Below, piece after piece: positions 11,637 through 23,335 of a stretch of DNA of 64,000 nucleotides (position 1 is its first letter; each line of letters starts with the position of its first letter). Made by a program: the position numbers and the translations under genes. The DNA is from Elymus sibiricus (lineage: Eukaryota; Streptophyta; Magnoliopsida; Poales; Poaceae). The notes below the pieces were generated by a model. The model saw only the letters and a list, made by a program, of their open reading frames with translations. It was not told where the DNA came from and searched no databases. The stretch is taken from positions 419,367,162-419,431,161 of the forward strand of contig CM077675.1 of NCBI GenBank assembly GCA_039707655.1. Reading direction: 5' to 3'.

Positions 11637-11767
11637 TTGTGCGCGGCTGTGCACGGTTCGGCAGGGATCCGAGTTGGACTCTTTTCCTGCGGGCCAAACC
11701 GACCTTGTGCGGGCAAAACCGACCTGGAGGAGGCTTTTACTCCAAGTTTAGACCCCAAGGCTCAACA

Positions 11768-11775
11768 TATAAATA
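11768..11775 (+). promoter_or_regulatory. TATA box of the I1 5' LTR
   Basis: TATAAATA within CAACATATAAATAGAGG, the expected core promoter context for BARE/Angela LTRs. Transcription would start a few tens of bases downstream. The same motif is at 18921-18928 in the 3' LTR. Confidence 0.75.
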
Positions 11776-12234
11776 GAGGGGCAGGGCTAGCACACGGGAT
11801 AGATCAAGATTTCCCCAAGCTGTGTGCGGCAACCCTAACCCTCTAGTTCCTCCGTCATAATCTCCGTAGCGCTTGGCGAAGCCCTGCAGAGATTGTTCCT
11901 CACCACCATCACCACGCCGTCGTGCTGCTGGAACTCAACCACTACTTCACCATCGCTCGCTGGATCGAGGAGGTGAAGGCGTCATCAAGCCGTACGTGTG
12001 TTGAACGCGGAGGTGCCGTCCGTTCGGCGCTAGTTCGTGATCGGATCGAGGGACGACTTGCGATTTGGATCGCGGAGACGTTCGACTACATCAACCGCGT
12101 TTCTTAAACGCTTCCGCTTAGCGATCTACAAGGGTATGTAGATTCACTCTCCCTCTCGTAGATGCTCATCACCATGGATAGATCTTGTGTGTGCGTAGGA
12201 AATTTTTTGTTTCCCATGCTACGTTCCCCAACAG

Positions 12235-12252
12235 TGGCATCATGAGCCAGGT
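12235..12252 (+). other. Primer binding site of I1 (initiator tRNA-Met type)
   Basis: TGGCATCATGAGCC starts one base after the LTR end and is related to the TGGTATCAGAGC site complementary to initiator tRNA-Met. F has the same site on the minus strand (47715-47726). Confidence 0.7.
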
Positions 12253-13515
12253 CTATGCGTAGATGAGATCTCGAGTAGAACACAAACGAGTTGTGGGCGT
12301 GGGTGTATACATATTGCTTGCCGTTACTAGTTGATATTTGATTCGGCGGTACTGTGAGATGAAGCGGCCCGGACCGACTTTACGCGTACACTTACGCGAG
12401 ACAGGTTCCTTCAACTAACATGTAACTTCGTTGCATAAAGATGGCTAGCGGGTGTCTGTCTCTCTCACTTTAGTTGAATCGATTTCAATGAAGAGGGTTC
12501 TTTTAGAAGATCAAAAAGCAATCACTACACCACGTTGTGGTTTTGCGTAGGTAAGAACGGTTCTTGCAAACCCGTAGCAGCCACGTAAAATTTGCAACAA
12601 CAATTAGAGGACGTCTAACTTGTTTTTGCAGGGTATGTTGTGATGTGATATGGCCAATTACATGATGAGATATATGTGATGTATGAGATGATCATGTGTT
12701 GTATAGAATATCATGACTTGCATGTCGATGAGTACGGCAACTGGCAGGAGCCATAGAGTTGTCTTTAATTATTGTATGACCTGCGTGTCAATCATTAAGC
12801 GCTATGTAATGCTTTACTTTATCGCTAAACGTTAGCAATAGTCGTGGAAGCAATAGTCGGCGCGACAACCTTATGGCGACACGTTGATGGAGATCAAGAT
12901 GATGGAGATCATGGTGTCATGCCGGTGACGATGGAGATCATGCCGGTGCTTTGGAGATGGAGATCAAAAGCACAAGTTCATGGCCATATCATGTCACTTA
13001 TGATTTGCATGTGATGTTAATCCTTTTATGCATCTTATTTTGCTTAGGACGACGGTAGCATTATAAGGTGATCCCTCACTTAAATTTCAAGATAAATTGT
13101 GTTCTCCCCGAGTGTGCACCGTTGCGAAAGTTCGTCGTTTCGAGACACGCCGTGATGATCGGGTGTGATAGACTCCACGTTCACATACAACGGGTGCAAG
13201 CCATGTTGCACACGCGGAACACTCGGGATAAACTTGACGAGCCTAGCATGTACAGACATGGCCTCGGAACACAAGAGACCGAAAGGTCGAACATGAGTCA
13301 TATAGTAGATATGATCAACATGAAGATGTTCACCATTGAAACCACCTCGACTCACGTGATGATCGGACTTGAGTTGGTGGATTTGGATCATGTTACACTC
13401 GAATGATCGGAGGGATGTCAATTTGAGTGGGAGTTTTTTAAGTAATATGATTAACTAAACTCATTATCTAAGAACAATAGTCTAAGTTGTCTTTGCTATA
13501 TTTATGTTGTAGATC
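12253..13515 (+). other. Untranslated leader of I1
   Basis: About 1.26 kb between the primer site and the gag start, as in BARE elements, where the leader carries packaging and dimerisation signals. It includes a purine-rich imperfect repeat of GATGGAGATCATG around 12890-12960. Short ORFs such as 13068-13406 precede the main start. I see no protein domain in them. Confidence 0.6.
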
Positions 13516-16500
13516 ATGGCTCGCGCAGTAGCACCCCTGAATTTTAATGCGTTCCTAGAGAAAGCTAAGTTGAAAGATGATGGAAGTAACTTTGTGGACT
13601 GGGCCCGTAATCTAAGGATTATCCTTACGGCTTCCCAGAAGGCTTATGTCCTTGATGCACCGCTTGGTGATCCACCCGCTCCAGTTGAGTCTCTAGACGT
13701 TGTGAACGCCTGGCAGGCTCGTTCTGATGATTACTCAATAGTTCAATGTGCAATGTTGTATGGCTTAGAACCGGGACTTCAAAGACGTTTTGAACGTTAT
13801 GGAGCATATGAGATGTTCCAGGAGTTGAAGTTTATCTTTCAGAAGAATGCCCGGATCGAGAGATATGAGATCTCCGATAAGTTCTATGCTTGCAAGATGG
13901 AGAAGAACGGGTCTATCAGTGATCACGTGCTCAGAATGTCTGGGTACTCCACCCGTCTGGCTGAGTTAGGGATGCCCCTTCCGCCAGAGGCTATCACTGA
14001 CAGAGTTCTTCAATCATTGCCACCTAGCTACAAGAGCTTCGTGTTGAACTATAACATGCACGGGATGAACAAGTCAGTCGCCGAGCTGTTTGCGATGCTG
14101 AAAGCCGCTGAGTCTGAAATTCAGAAGGAGCATCAAGTGTTGATGGTCAATAAAACCACTAGTTTCAAGAAGAATGGCAAGGGTAAGAAGGGTAACTCCA
14201 AGAAGAGTGGCAAAACAGTTGCCCCTCTCGTGAAGAAACCCAAGGCTGGACCCAAACCAGAAACTGTGTGTTTTCATTGCAAGGGAACTGGACACTGGAA
14301 GCGGAATTGCCCCAAGTATTTGGCTGACAAAAAGGCGGCCAACAACAAACAAGGTATATATGATATACATGTTATTTATGTGTACCTTACCAACTCTCGG
14401 TGTAGTGCCTGGGTATTTGATACCGGTGCGGTTGCTCATATTTGCAACTCAAAACAGGAACTGCGGAATAGACGGAGGCTGGCAAAGGACGAAGTGACGA
14501 TGCGCGTGGGAAATGGTTCCAAGGTTGATGTGATCGCCATCGGCACGCTCGCTCTTCGATTATCGTCGGGATTAGTGATGAACCTAAATAAGTGTTATTT
14601 GGTGCCTGCGTTAAGCATGAACATTATATCTGGATCTTGTTTATTGCGAGACGGTTACTCATTTAAATCAGAGAATAATGGTTGTTCTATTTATATGAGT
14701 AATATCTTTTATGGTCATGCACCCAATGTGAGGGGTTTATTCTTATTGAATCTTGACAGTAATAATACACATGTTCATAACATTGATGCCAAAAGATGTA
14801 GAATTGATAATGATAATACCACTTTCTTGTGGCACTGCCGTTTAGGTCATATTGGCGTTAAACGCATGAGGAAGCCCCATGCTGATGGACTTTTGGAGTC
14901 ACTTGATTTTGAATCACTTGACACATGTGAGCCATGCCTCATGGGCAAGATGACTAAAACGCCGTTCTCTGGAACAATGGAACGGGCAAGTGACTTATTG
15001 GAAATCATACATACTGATGTGTGTGGTCCGATGAGTATTGAAGCGCGCGGTGGTTATCGTTACTTTCTCACCTTCACTGATGACTTGAGTAGATATGGGT
15101 ATATTTACTTAATGAAACACAAGTCTGAAACATTTGAAAAGTTCAAACAATTTCAGAGTGAAGTTGAGAATCATCGTAACAAGAAGATTAAATTCCTACG
15201 ATCTGATCGAGGAGGAGAATATCTGAGTTATGAGTTTGGCAGTCACTTAAGACAGTGTGGAATTGTTTCACAATTAACACCGCCTGGAACACCACAGCGT
15301 AATGGTGTGTCCGAACGTCGTAATCGAACCTTATTAGATATGGTGCGATCTATGATGTCTCTTGTCGATTTGCCACTATCGTTTTGGGGTTATGCATTAG
15401 AGACAGCTGCATTCACTTTAAATAGGGCACCATCGAAATCCGTTGAGACGACGCCATATGAACTTTGGTTTGGCAAGAAGCCAAAACTGTCGTTTCTTAA
15501 AGTTTGGGGATGTGATGCTTATGTCAAAAAGCTTCAGCCTGAAAAGCTGGAACCCAAAGCGGAGAAATGCGTCTTCATAGGATACCCAAAAGAGACAGTT
15601 GGGTATACCTTCTATCTCAGATCCGAAGGCAAAGTGTTTGTCGCTAAAAACGGAACATTTCTTGAGAAAGAGTTTCTCTCGAAAGAATTGAGTGGGAGGA
15701 AGATAGAACTTGATGAGGTTGTTGAACCTTTACTTCAACCTGAGAGTAGCGCAGCGCAGAAAGTTGTTTCTGTGGAGCCTACATTAGCTGAAGAGGAAGT
15801 TAATGATGATGATCATGAAGCTTTGGATCAAGTTGCTATCGAACCTCGTAGGTCGACAAGGACGCGTACTGCTCCTGAGTGGTACGGCAACCCTGTCTTA
15901 GAGGTCATGTTGTTAGACAACGATGAACCTACGAGCTATGGAGAAGCGATGATGGGCCCGGATTCCGAGAAATGGTTAGAGGCCATGAAATCCGAGATGG
16001 GATCCATGTATGAAAACAAAGTATGGACTTTGGAAGTATTACCTGAAGGGCGTAAGGCCATTCAGAGCAAATGGATCTTTAAGAGGAAGACGGACGCGGA
16101 CGGTAATGTCACCGTCTATAAAGCTCGACTTGTGGCAAAGGGTTTTTCACAAGTTCAAGGAGTTGACTACGATGAGACCTTCTCACCCGTAGCGATGCTT
16201 AAGTCCGTCAGAATCATGTTAGCAATAGCTGCTTTTTTCGATTATGAAATTTGGCAGATGGATGTCAAAACAGCGTTCCTTAACGGTTTCCTTAAGGAAG
16301 AGTTGTATATGATGCAACCAGAAGGTTTTGTCGATCCAGAGAATGCTGACAAAGTTTGCAAACTCCAGCGATCCATTTATGGACTGGTGCAAGCATCTCG
16401 GAGTTGGAATCTTCGTTTTGATGAGGTGATCAAAGCGTTCGAGTTTATACAAGTTTACGGAGAAGCTTGTATTTACAAGAAAGTGAGTGGGAGCTCTATA

Positions 16501-17499
16501 GCGTTTCTAATATTATATGTGGATGACATATTACTGATTGGAAACAATATAGAAATGCTGGAAAGCGTAAAGGAATATTTGAACAAGAGTTTTTCAATGA
16601 AGGACCTAGGAGAAGCTGCTTTCATATTAGATATCAAGATCTATAGAGATAGATCGAGACGTTTGATAGGACTTTCACAAAGCACATACCTTGACAAAGT
16701 TTTGAAGAAGTTCAAAATGGATCAGTCCAAGAAGGGGTTCTTGCCTGTATTGCAAGGTGTGAAGTTGAGTAAGACTCAATGCCCAGTGACTGCAGAAGAT
16801 AGAGAAAAGATGAGTGTCATCCCCTATGCTTCGGCCATAGGCTCTATCATGTATGCAATGCTGTGCACAAGACCCGATGTCAGCCTTGCCATAAGTATGG
16901 TCGGAAGGTTTCAAAGTGATCCAGGAATGGAACACTGGACGGCGGTCAAGAATATCCTGAAATACCTGAAAAGGACTAAGGATATGTTTTTCGTTTATGG
17001 AGGTGATCAAGAGCTCGTCGTAAAGGGTTACGTCGATGCAAGCTTTGACACTGATCCGGATGACTCTAAGTCGCAAACCGGATACGTATTTATTTTTAAT
17101 GGGGGTGCGGTTAGCTGGTGCAGTTCCAAGCAAAGCGTGGTAGCAGATTCTACATGCGAAGCGGAGTACATCGCTGCCTCGGAGGCGGCGAAGGAAGGTG
17201 TCTGGATGAAGGAGTTCATGACAGATCTTGGAGTAGTGCCTAGTGCGCTTAACCCAATGACTCTGTTTTGTGATAACACTGGTGCCATTGCTCTAGCCAA
17301 GGAACCAAGATTTCACAAGAGGACCAGACACATAAAGCGACGCTTCAATTCCATCCGCAATTACATCAAGGAGGACGACATAAATATTTGCAAAGTACAC
17401 ACGGATCTAAATGTTGCAGATCCGATGACTAAACCTCTTCCAAGGGCTAAACATGAACAACACCAGAACTGCATGGGTGTTCGATTCATTACAATGTAA
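13516..17499 (+). CDS. gag-pol polyprotein of I1 (Copia), 1327 aa
   Basis: Uninterrupted single ORF, of the length usual for BARE/Angela. Gag: residues ~1-290 with zinc knuckle CFHCKGTGHWKRNC (252-265). Protease: DTG at 302-304, followed by Ala305 where the F copy has Ser. Integrase: zinc site H440, H445, C471, C474, then D501, D564, E600 (D,D35E). RT: Asp916 in QMDVKTAFLNG and the YVDD box 1001-1004. RNase H: D1174, E1215 or E1217, D1253. One odd site is Val958 in GLVQASRSW, where Copia RTs normally have Lys. The ATG follows a long leader and starts MARAVAPLNFNAF. It would supply the particle shell, maturation, reverse transcription and integration. No stop or frameshift is visible. Confidence 0.95.
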   Translation: MARAVAPLNFNAFLEKAKLKDDGSNFVDWARNLRIILTASQKAYVLDAPLGDPPAPVESLDVVNAWQARSDDYSIVQCAMLYGLEPGLQRRFERYGAYEMFQELKFIFQKNARIERYEISDKFYACKMEKNGSISDHVLRMSGYSTRLAELGMPLPPEAITDRVLQSLPPSYKSFVLNYNMHGMNKSVAELFAMLKAAESEIQKEHQVLMVNKTTSFKKNGKGKKGNSKKSGKTVAPLVKKPKAGPKPETVCFHCKGTGHWKRNCPKYLADKKAANNKQGIYDIHVIYVYLTNSRCSAWVFDTGAVAHICNSKQELRNRRRLAKDEVTMRVGNGSKVDVIAIGTLALRLSSGLVMNLNKCYLVPALSMNIISGSCLLRDGYSFKSENNGCSIYMSNIFYGHAPNVRGLFLLNLDSNNTHVHNIDAKRCRIDNDNTTFLWHCRLGHIGVKRMRKPHADGLLESLDFESLDTCEPCLMGKMTKTPFSGTMERASDLLEIIHTDVCGPMSIEARGGYRYFLTFTDDLSRYGYIYLMKHKSETFEKFKQFQSEVENHRNKKIKFLRSDRGGEYLSYEFGSHLRQCGIVSQLTPPGTPQRNGVSERRNRTLLDMVRSMMSLVDLPLSFWGYALETAAFTLNRAPSKSVETTPYELWFGKKPKLSFLKVWGCDAYVKKLQPEKLEPKAEKCVFIGYPKETVGYTFYLRSEGKVFVAKNGTFLEKEFLSKELSGRKIELDEVVEPLLQPESSAAQKVVSVEPTLAEEEVNDDDHEALDQVAIEPRRSTRTRTAPEWYGNPVLEVMLLDNDEPTSYGEAMMGPDSEKWLEAMKSEMGSMYENKVWTLEVLPEGRKAIQSKWIFKRKTDADGNVTVYKARLVAKGFSQVQGVDYDETFSPVAMLKSVRIMLAIAAFFDYEIWQMDVKTAFLNGFLKEELYMMQPEGFVDPENADKVCKLQRSIYGLVQASRSWNLRFDEVIKAFEFIQVYGEACIYKKVSGSSIAFLILYVDDILLIGNNIEMLESVKEYLNKSFSMKDLGEAAFILDIKIYRDRSRRLIGLSQSTYLDKVLKKFKMDQSKKGFLPVLQGVKLSKTQCPVTAEDREKMSVIPYASAIGSIMYAMLCTRPDVSLAISMVGRFQSDPGMEHWTAVKNILKYLKRTKDMFFVYGGDQELVVKGYVDASFDTDPDDSKSQTGYVFIFNGGAVSWCSSKQSVVADSTCEAEYIAASEAAKEGVWMKEFMTDLGVVPSALNPMTLFCDNTGAIALAKEPRFHKRTRHIKRRFNSIRNYIKEDDINICKVHTDLNVADPMTKPLPRAKHEQHQNCMGVRFITM

Positions 17500-17536
17500 A
17501 TCACATAGTGATGTGAACTAGATTATTGACTCTAGT

Positions 17537-17549
17537 GCAAGTGGGAGAC
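17537..17549 (+). other. Polypurine tract of I1
   Basis: GCAAGTGGGAGAC directly precedes the 3' LTR. The same purine run precedes the LTR of E (to 21109) and, complemented, follows those of F (23336) and H (63707). Confidence 0.8.
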
Positions 17550-19386
17550 TGTTGGAAATATGCCCTAGAGGCAATAATAAATTGGTTATTATTATATTTC
17601 CTTGTTCATGATAATCGTTTATTATCCATGCTATAATTGTATTGATTGGAAACTCAAATACATGTGTGGGTACATAGACAACACTGTGTCCCTAGTAAGC
17701 CTCTAGTTGACTAGCTCGTTGATCAAAGATGGTTAAGGTTTCCTAGCCATTGACATGAGATGTCATTTGATAACGGGATCACATCATTAGGAGAATGATG
17801 TGATGGACAAGACCCAAACTGTAAACGTAGCATTTGATCGTGTCAGTTTATTGCTATTGTTTTCTGCATGTCAAGTATCTGTTCCTTTGACCATGAGATC
17901 ATGCAACTCACTGACACTGGAGGAATACCTTGTGTGTATCAAACGTCGCAACGTAACTGGGTGACTATAAAGGTGCTCTACAGGTATCTCCGAGGGTGTC
18001 TGTTGGGTTGGCATGGATCAAGACTGGGATTTGTTACTCCGTGTGACGGAGAGGTATCTCAGGGCCCACTCGGTAATACAACATCACAATGAGCCTTGCA
18101 AGCAATGTGACTAAAGTGTTAGCCACGAGATCTTGTATTACGGAACGAGTAAAGAGACTTGCCGGTAACGAGATTGAACTAGGTATAGAGATACCGACGA
18201 TCGAATCACGGGCAAGTAACATACCGAAGAACAAAGGGAACATCATACGGGATTAACTGAATCCTTGACATAGAGGTTCGACCGATAAAAGATCTTCGTA
18301 GAATATGTAGGAGCCAATATGGGCATCCAGGTCCCGCTATTGGTTATTGGCCGTAGAGGTGTCTCGGTCATGTCTACATAGTTCTCGAACCCGCAGGGTC
18401 TACACACTTAACGTTTGGTGACGATTAGTATAATTGAGTTATTATGTTGGTGACCGAAAGTTGTTCGGAGTCCCGGATAAGATCCCGGACATGACGAGGA
18501 TCTCCGGAATAGTCCGGAGGTAAAGATTGATATATGTGATAATAGTGTTTTGATCTCCGGAAGGGTTCCGGAATTCACCGGAAGGGGTTCCGGATGTTTA
18601 CCGAAGTGTTCGGGTGCAGCAACACTTTATATGGGCCAAAGGGATAAAAACCCACGAGGTATTGGAAAGTGCAAAAGTAGTTTTGCCGCCGCGTAAGCGG
18701 TACTACCGCTTGTGTGAAGCGGTACTACCGCCCGAGCGGTACTACCGCTTGTGTGAAGCGGTACTACCGCTTGTGAGCGGTACTACCGCTTGTGCGCGGC
18801 TGTGCACGGTTCGGCAGGGATCCGAGTTGGACTCTTTTCCTGCGGGCCAAACCGACCTTGTGCGGGCAAAACCGACCTGGAGGAGGCTTTTACTCCAAGT
18901 TTAGACCCCAAGGCTCAACATATAAATAGAGGGGCAGGGCTAGCACACAGGATAGATCAAGATTTCCCCAAGCCGTGTGCGGCAACCCTAACCCTCTAGT
19001 TCCTCCGTCATAATCTCCGTAGCGCTTGGCGAAGCCCTGCAGAGATTGTTCCTCACCACCATCACCACGCCGTCGTGCTGCTGGAACTCAACCACTACTT
19101 CACCATCGCTCGCTGGATCGAGGAGGTGAAGGCGTCATCAAGCCGTACGTGTGTTGAACGCGGAGGTGCCGTCCGTTCGGCGCTAGTTCGTGATCGGATC
19201 GAGGGACGACTTGCGATTTGGATCGCGGAGACGTTCGACTACATCAACCGCGTTTCTTAAACGCTTCCGCTTAGCGATCTACAAGGGTATGTAGATTCAC
19301 TCTCCCTCTCGTAGATGCTCATCACCATGGATAGATCTTGTGTGTGCGTAGGAAAATTTTTGTTTCCCATGCTACGTTCCCCAACA
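17550..19386 (+). repeat. 3' LTR of I1
   Basis: 1837 bp, colinear with 10380-12233. Differences seen: seven single bases (for example T/C at 10674 versus 17844) and loss of one 17-bp palindrome unit. It is followed by the duplicated target GATAC. Confidence 0.95.
18697..18789 (+). repeat. Five-copy array of the 13-bp palindrome in the I1 3' LTR
   Basis: Same GCGGTACTACCGC units as at 11527-11636, lacking the fifth unit. This is the only length difference between the two LTRs. Confidence 0.95.
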
Positions 19387-21109
19387 GATACCCTAAGGAA
19401 ACAGTTGGGTATACCTTCTATCTCAGATCCGAGGGCAAAGTGTTTGTTGATAAAAATGGGTCCTTTCTTGAGAAAGAATTTCTCTCGAAAGAATTGAGTG
19501 GGAGGAAGGTAGAACTTGATGAGGTTATTGAACCGTCACTTCAGTTGGATGGTAGCACGACGTAGAAAGATGTTTCTGCGGCGACTACACCAAATGAAGA
19601 GGAAGCTAATGACGATGATCATGAAACTTCAAATTAAGTTACTACTGATCCTCATAGGTTGACAAGGAATGGTACTGCCCCTGAGTGGTACGACAATCCT
19701 GTCTTGCACGTATTGTTGTTAGACAACAGTGAACCTACGAGCTATGAAGAAGCGATGGTGGGCCCGAATTCCAACAAATGGCTAGAAGCCATGAAATCCG
19801 AGATAGGATCCATGTATGAAAACCAAGTATGGACTTTGGTAGACTTGCGCGATGAACGGTAGGCCGTTAAGTACAAATGGACCTTTAAGAAAGAAGACAG
19901 ACGTTGATGGTAAATGTCACCATTTATAAAGTTTGACTTGTCGCAAAGAGGTTTCCGATAAGTTCAAGGAGTTGACTACGATGAGACTTTCTCAACCGTA
20001 GCGATGCTAAAGTCTGTTGGAATTATGTTAGCAGTTGCTGCATTTTTAGATTATGAAATCTGGCGGAGGGATGTCAAAACAGAGTTTCCTTAACAGTTTC
20101 CGTGAGGAAAGGTTGTATGTGATACAACCAGAAGGTTTTGTCAGTCCTAACGATGCTAAAAGGTAAGCAAGCTCCAGCGATCCTTCTATGGACTGGAGCA
20201 AGCATATCGGAGTTGGAATATATGCTTTGATGAGGTGATCAAAGCTTTTGGGTTTATACAAAGTTTATAAGAAACTTGTATTTACAAGAAAGTGAGTGGG
20301 AGCACTATAGAATTTCTGATAAGTATATGTGCATGACATATTGTTGACCGGGAATGATGTAGAAATTTTTGGAAAGCATAAAAGGTTGTTTGAAAGGTGT
20401 TTTTCAAAGGAAGACCTGGATAAAAGGCTACTTAAATATTGGGCATCAAGATCTATAGAGATAGATCAAGACACCTGATAAGACTTTCAATGAGTGCATA
20501 CCTTGACAAGATTTTGAAGGAGTTCAAAATGGATCAGTCAAAGAAAGAGTTCTTGCCTAATTTGTAAGGTGTGAAGTCGAGTGAGACTCAAAGCTCGACC
20601 ACGGCAGAAGAGAGAAAAGGACGAAGGTCGTCCCCTATGCCTTAGACGTAGGCTCTATATAGTATGACATGTTGTGTACCGCACCTGGTGTGTGCCTTGC
20701 CATGAGTCTGTCAAGGGGTACAAGAGTGATCCAGGAGTGGATCACTGGACAGCGGTCAAAATTATCCTTAGTAACTTGAGGACTGAGGAAATATTTCTCG
20801 ATTATGGAGGTGATAAAGAGTTCGTCGTAAAGAGTTATGTCGATGCAAGCTTTGACACCAATCCGGATGACTCTGAGTAGCAATCCGGATACGTATAGTG
20901 GAGCACCATTGGAATAGCTCCAAGTGGAGCGTGGTAGCAGCATCTACAGTGTGACATAGATATTTGCAAAGTGCACACGGATCTGAATGTTGCAGACCCG
21001 TTGACTAAAAACCTCTCTCACAAGCAAAACATGATAACCCCAGAACTCATTGGGTGTTAATCACATGGTGATGTGAACTAGATTATTGACTCTAGTGCAA
21101 GTGGGAGAC
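19387..21109 (+). pseudogene. RT-RNase H remnant of element E pol
   Basis: Continues the integrase fragment at 9721-10379 after removal of I1: a YPKETVGYTFYLRSEGKVFV linker, then RT pieces (SNKWLEAMKSEIGSMYENQVWTL, the DVKT motif, a mutated YVDD region near 20330) and RNase H pieces (SYVDASFDTNPDDSE near 20840). There are multiple stops and single-base indels throughout. A deletion near 20945 removes roughly 225 bp of RNase H present in I1 (about 17152-17377). It runs into GTGGGAGAC and the LTR at 21110. Non-functional. Confidence 0.85.
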
Positions 21110-21560
21110 TGTTGGAAATATGCCCTAGAGGCAATAATAAATTTGTTATTATCATATTTCCTTGTTCATGATAATCGTTTATTATCCATGCTAGAATTGT
21201 ATTGATCGGAAACTCAGATACATGTGTGGATACATAGACAACACCATGTCCCTAGTGAGCCTCTACTAGACTTTCTCGTTGATCAGAGATGGTCAAGGTT
21301 CCTGACCATAGACATGAGTTGTCATCTGATAACGGGATCACATCATTAGGAGAATGATGTGATGGACAAGACCCAACCGTAAGCATAGCAGTTGATCGTG
21401 TCAGTTTATTGCTACTGCTTTATCCATGTCAGGTATCTATTCCTACGACCATGAGATCATGCAACTCCTGGACACCGGAGATTTTCCTTGTGTGTATAAA
21501 ACATCACAACGTAACTGGGTGACTATAAAGGTGCTCTACAGGTATCTCCGAGGGTATCTG
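21110..21560 (+). repeat. 3' LTR of element E, first part
   Basis: Starts TGTTGGAAATATGCC after the polypurine tract and matches the first 450 bp of the I1 LTR with many differences. It is interrupted after ATCTG (21556-21560) by element F and continues at 49525. Confidence 0.9.
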
Positions 21561-23335
21561 TGTTGGGGAACGTTGCATGGGAAACAAAAATTTTCCTACG
21601 CACATACAAGATCTATCCATGGAGATGAGCATCTACGAGAGGGGAGATCGGATCCACATACCCTTGTAGATCAAGAAACACAGTTGATGTAGTCGAACGT
21701 CTTCGCGATCCAAATCGCAAGCCGTCCCGCGATCCAATCACGATCTAGCGCCGAACGGATGGCACCTCCGCGTTCAGCACACGTACAACTCGATGACGAC
21801 TCTGCCTCCTTGATCCAGCAAGCGAGGGCGGAGAGGTAGATGAGTTCTCCGGCAGCACAACGGCGTGGTGGCGGCAGTGGTGGAACTGATCCGGCAGGGC
21901 TTCGTCGTGCACTACCGAACCAATCTAGAGGAGAAACAGATCAAGGGGGGAGAGGGCAGAACGTGGCTTTTCGGGTGGTGGCTGCCCTCAAAACCCGCAC
22001 TATATATAGGAGGAAGGGGAGGGGGGAGGCAGCCCTAGCCCCTCCTCCAAGGAGGTGTTCGGCCGAACCAAGGGGGGTAGAATCCTCCCCCCACAAGGAC
22101 TCCTCCTCCCACAAGGACGGTGGAGTCTTGGGAGGACTCTTTCCCCACTTGGCCTCCTCCCACCTCCTGCGCATGGGCCCTTAGGGGCAGGTTGCCCAGC
22201 CCACCAGGGGCTGGTGCACCACCTCCTAGGCCCATGTGGCCCCTAGGGTGGATGGGCCCCTCCCGGTGGACCCCCGGAACCCTCCCGGCACCCCCGGTAC
22301 ACTACCGGAAATACCTGAAACTTTTTCGGTGACCAAAACGGGACTTCCTATATATCAATCTTTACCTCCGGACCATTCTAGAGCTCCTCGTGATGTCCGG
22401 AATCTCATCCGGGACTCCGAACAACCTTCGGTCACCAACATACATAACTCAATAATACCAAAATGTCACCGAACGTTAAGTGTGCAGACCCTACGGGTTC
22501 GAGAACTATGTAGACATGACCGAGACACCTCTACGGTCAATAACCAATAGCGGGACCTGGATGCCCATATTGATTCCTACATATTCTACAAAGATCTTTA
22601 TCAGTTGAACCTCTATGTCAAGGATTCAGTTAATCCCGTACATTGTTCCCTTTGTTTATCGGTATGTTACTTGCCCGAGATTCGATCGTCGGTATCTCCA
22701 TACCTAGTTCAATCTCGTTATCGGCAAGTCTCTTTACTCGTTCAGTAATACAAGATCCCGTGGCTAACACTTTAGTCACTTTGCTTGCAAGGCTCACTGT
22801 GATGTTGTATTACCGAGTGGGCCCTGAGATACCTCTCCGTCACACGGAGTAACATATCCCAGTCTTGATCCATGTCAACTCAACAGACACCTTCGGAGAT
22901 ACCTGTGGAGCATCTTTATAGACACCCGGTTACGTTGTGACGTTTGATACACACAAGGCACTCCTCCGGTGTCAGTGAGTCACATGATCTCATGGTCATA
23001 GGAACACATACTTGACATGCAGAAAACAATAGCAATAAACTGACACGATCATATGCTACGTTCATAGTTTGGGTCTTGTCCATCACATCATTCTCCTAAT
23101 GATGTGATCCCATCATCAAATGACAACTCTTGTCCATGGCTTGGAACCACAACCATCTTTGATTAACGATCTAGTCCATTAGAGGCTTACTAGGGACACA
23201 TTGTTGTCTACGTACCCACACATGTATTTGAGTTTCCAATCAATACAATTATAGCATGGATAATAAACATTTATCATGAACAAGGAAATATAATAATAAC
23301 CATTTTATTATTGCCTCTAGGGCATATTTCCAACA
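21561..23335 (-). repeat. 3' LTR of F
   Basis: 1775 bp, reading TGTTGGGGAACG...TTTCCAACA on the plus strand. It lacks 17 bp (around 21668) that the 5' LTR has. TATA on the minus strand at 22001-22008 (TATATATA, followed by a GGAGGAAG context). Confidence 0.9.

Larger units (their letters stand above)
10380..12233 (+). repeat. 5' LTR of I1
   Basis: 1854 bp, TGTTGGAAATATGCC...CCCCAACA, 17 bp longer than the 3' LTR because of one extra unit of the palindromic array at 11527-11636. It holds the promoter (TATA at 11768). Open frames inside it are not coding. Confidence 0.95.
10380..19386 (+). mobile_element. I1: complete young BARE/Angela-type Copia retrotransposon
   Basis: A 9007-bp full-length element: 5' LTR 10380-12233, primer site, long leader, one intact gag-pol ORF, polypurine tract, 3' LTR 17550-19386, flanked by the duplication GATAC. 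The two LTRs differ by 7 substitutions that I could count plus one 17-bp repeat unit (about 0.4%). At the commonly used grass LTR rate of 1.3e-8 per site per year that is roughly 0.15 million years. All structures needed for transposition are present in sequence, so it is a candidate active or recently active copy. Confidence 0.95.
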
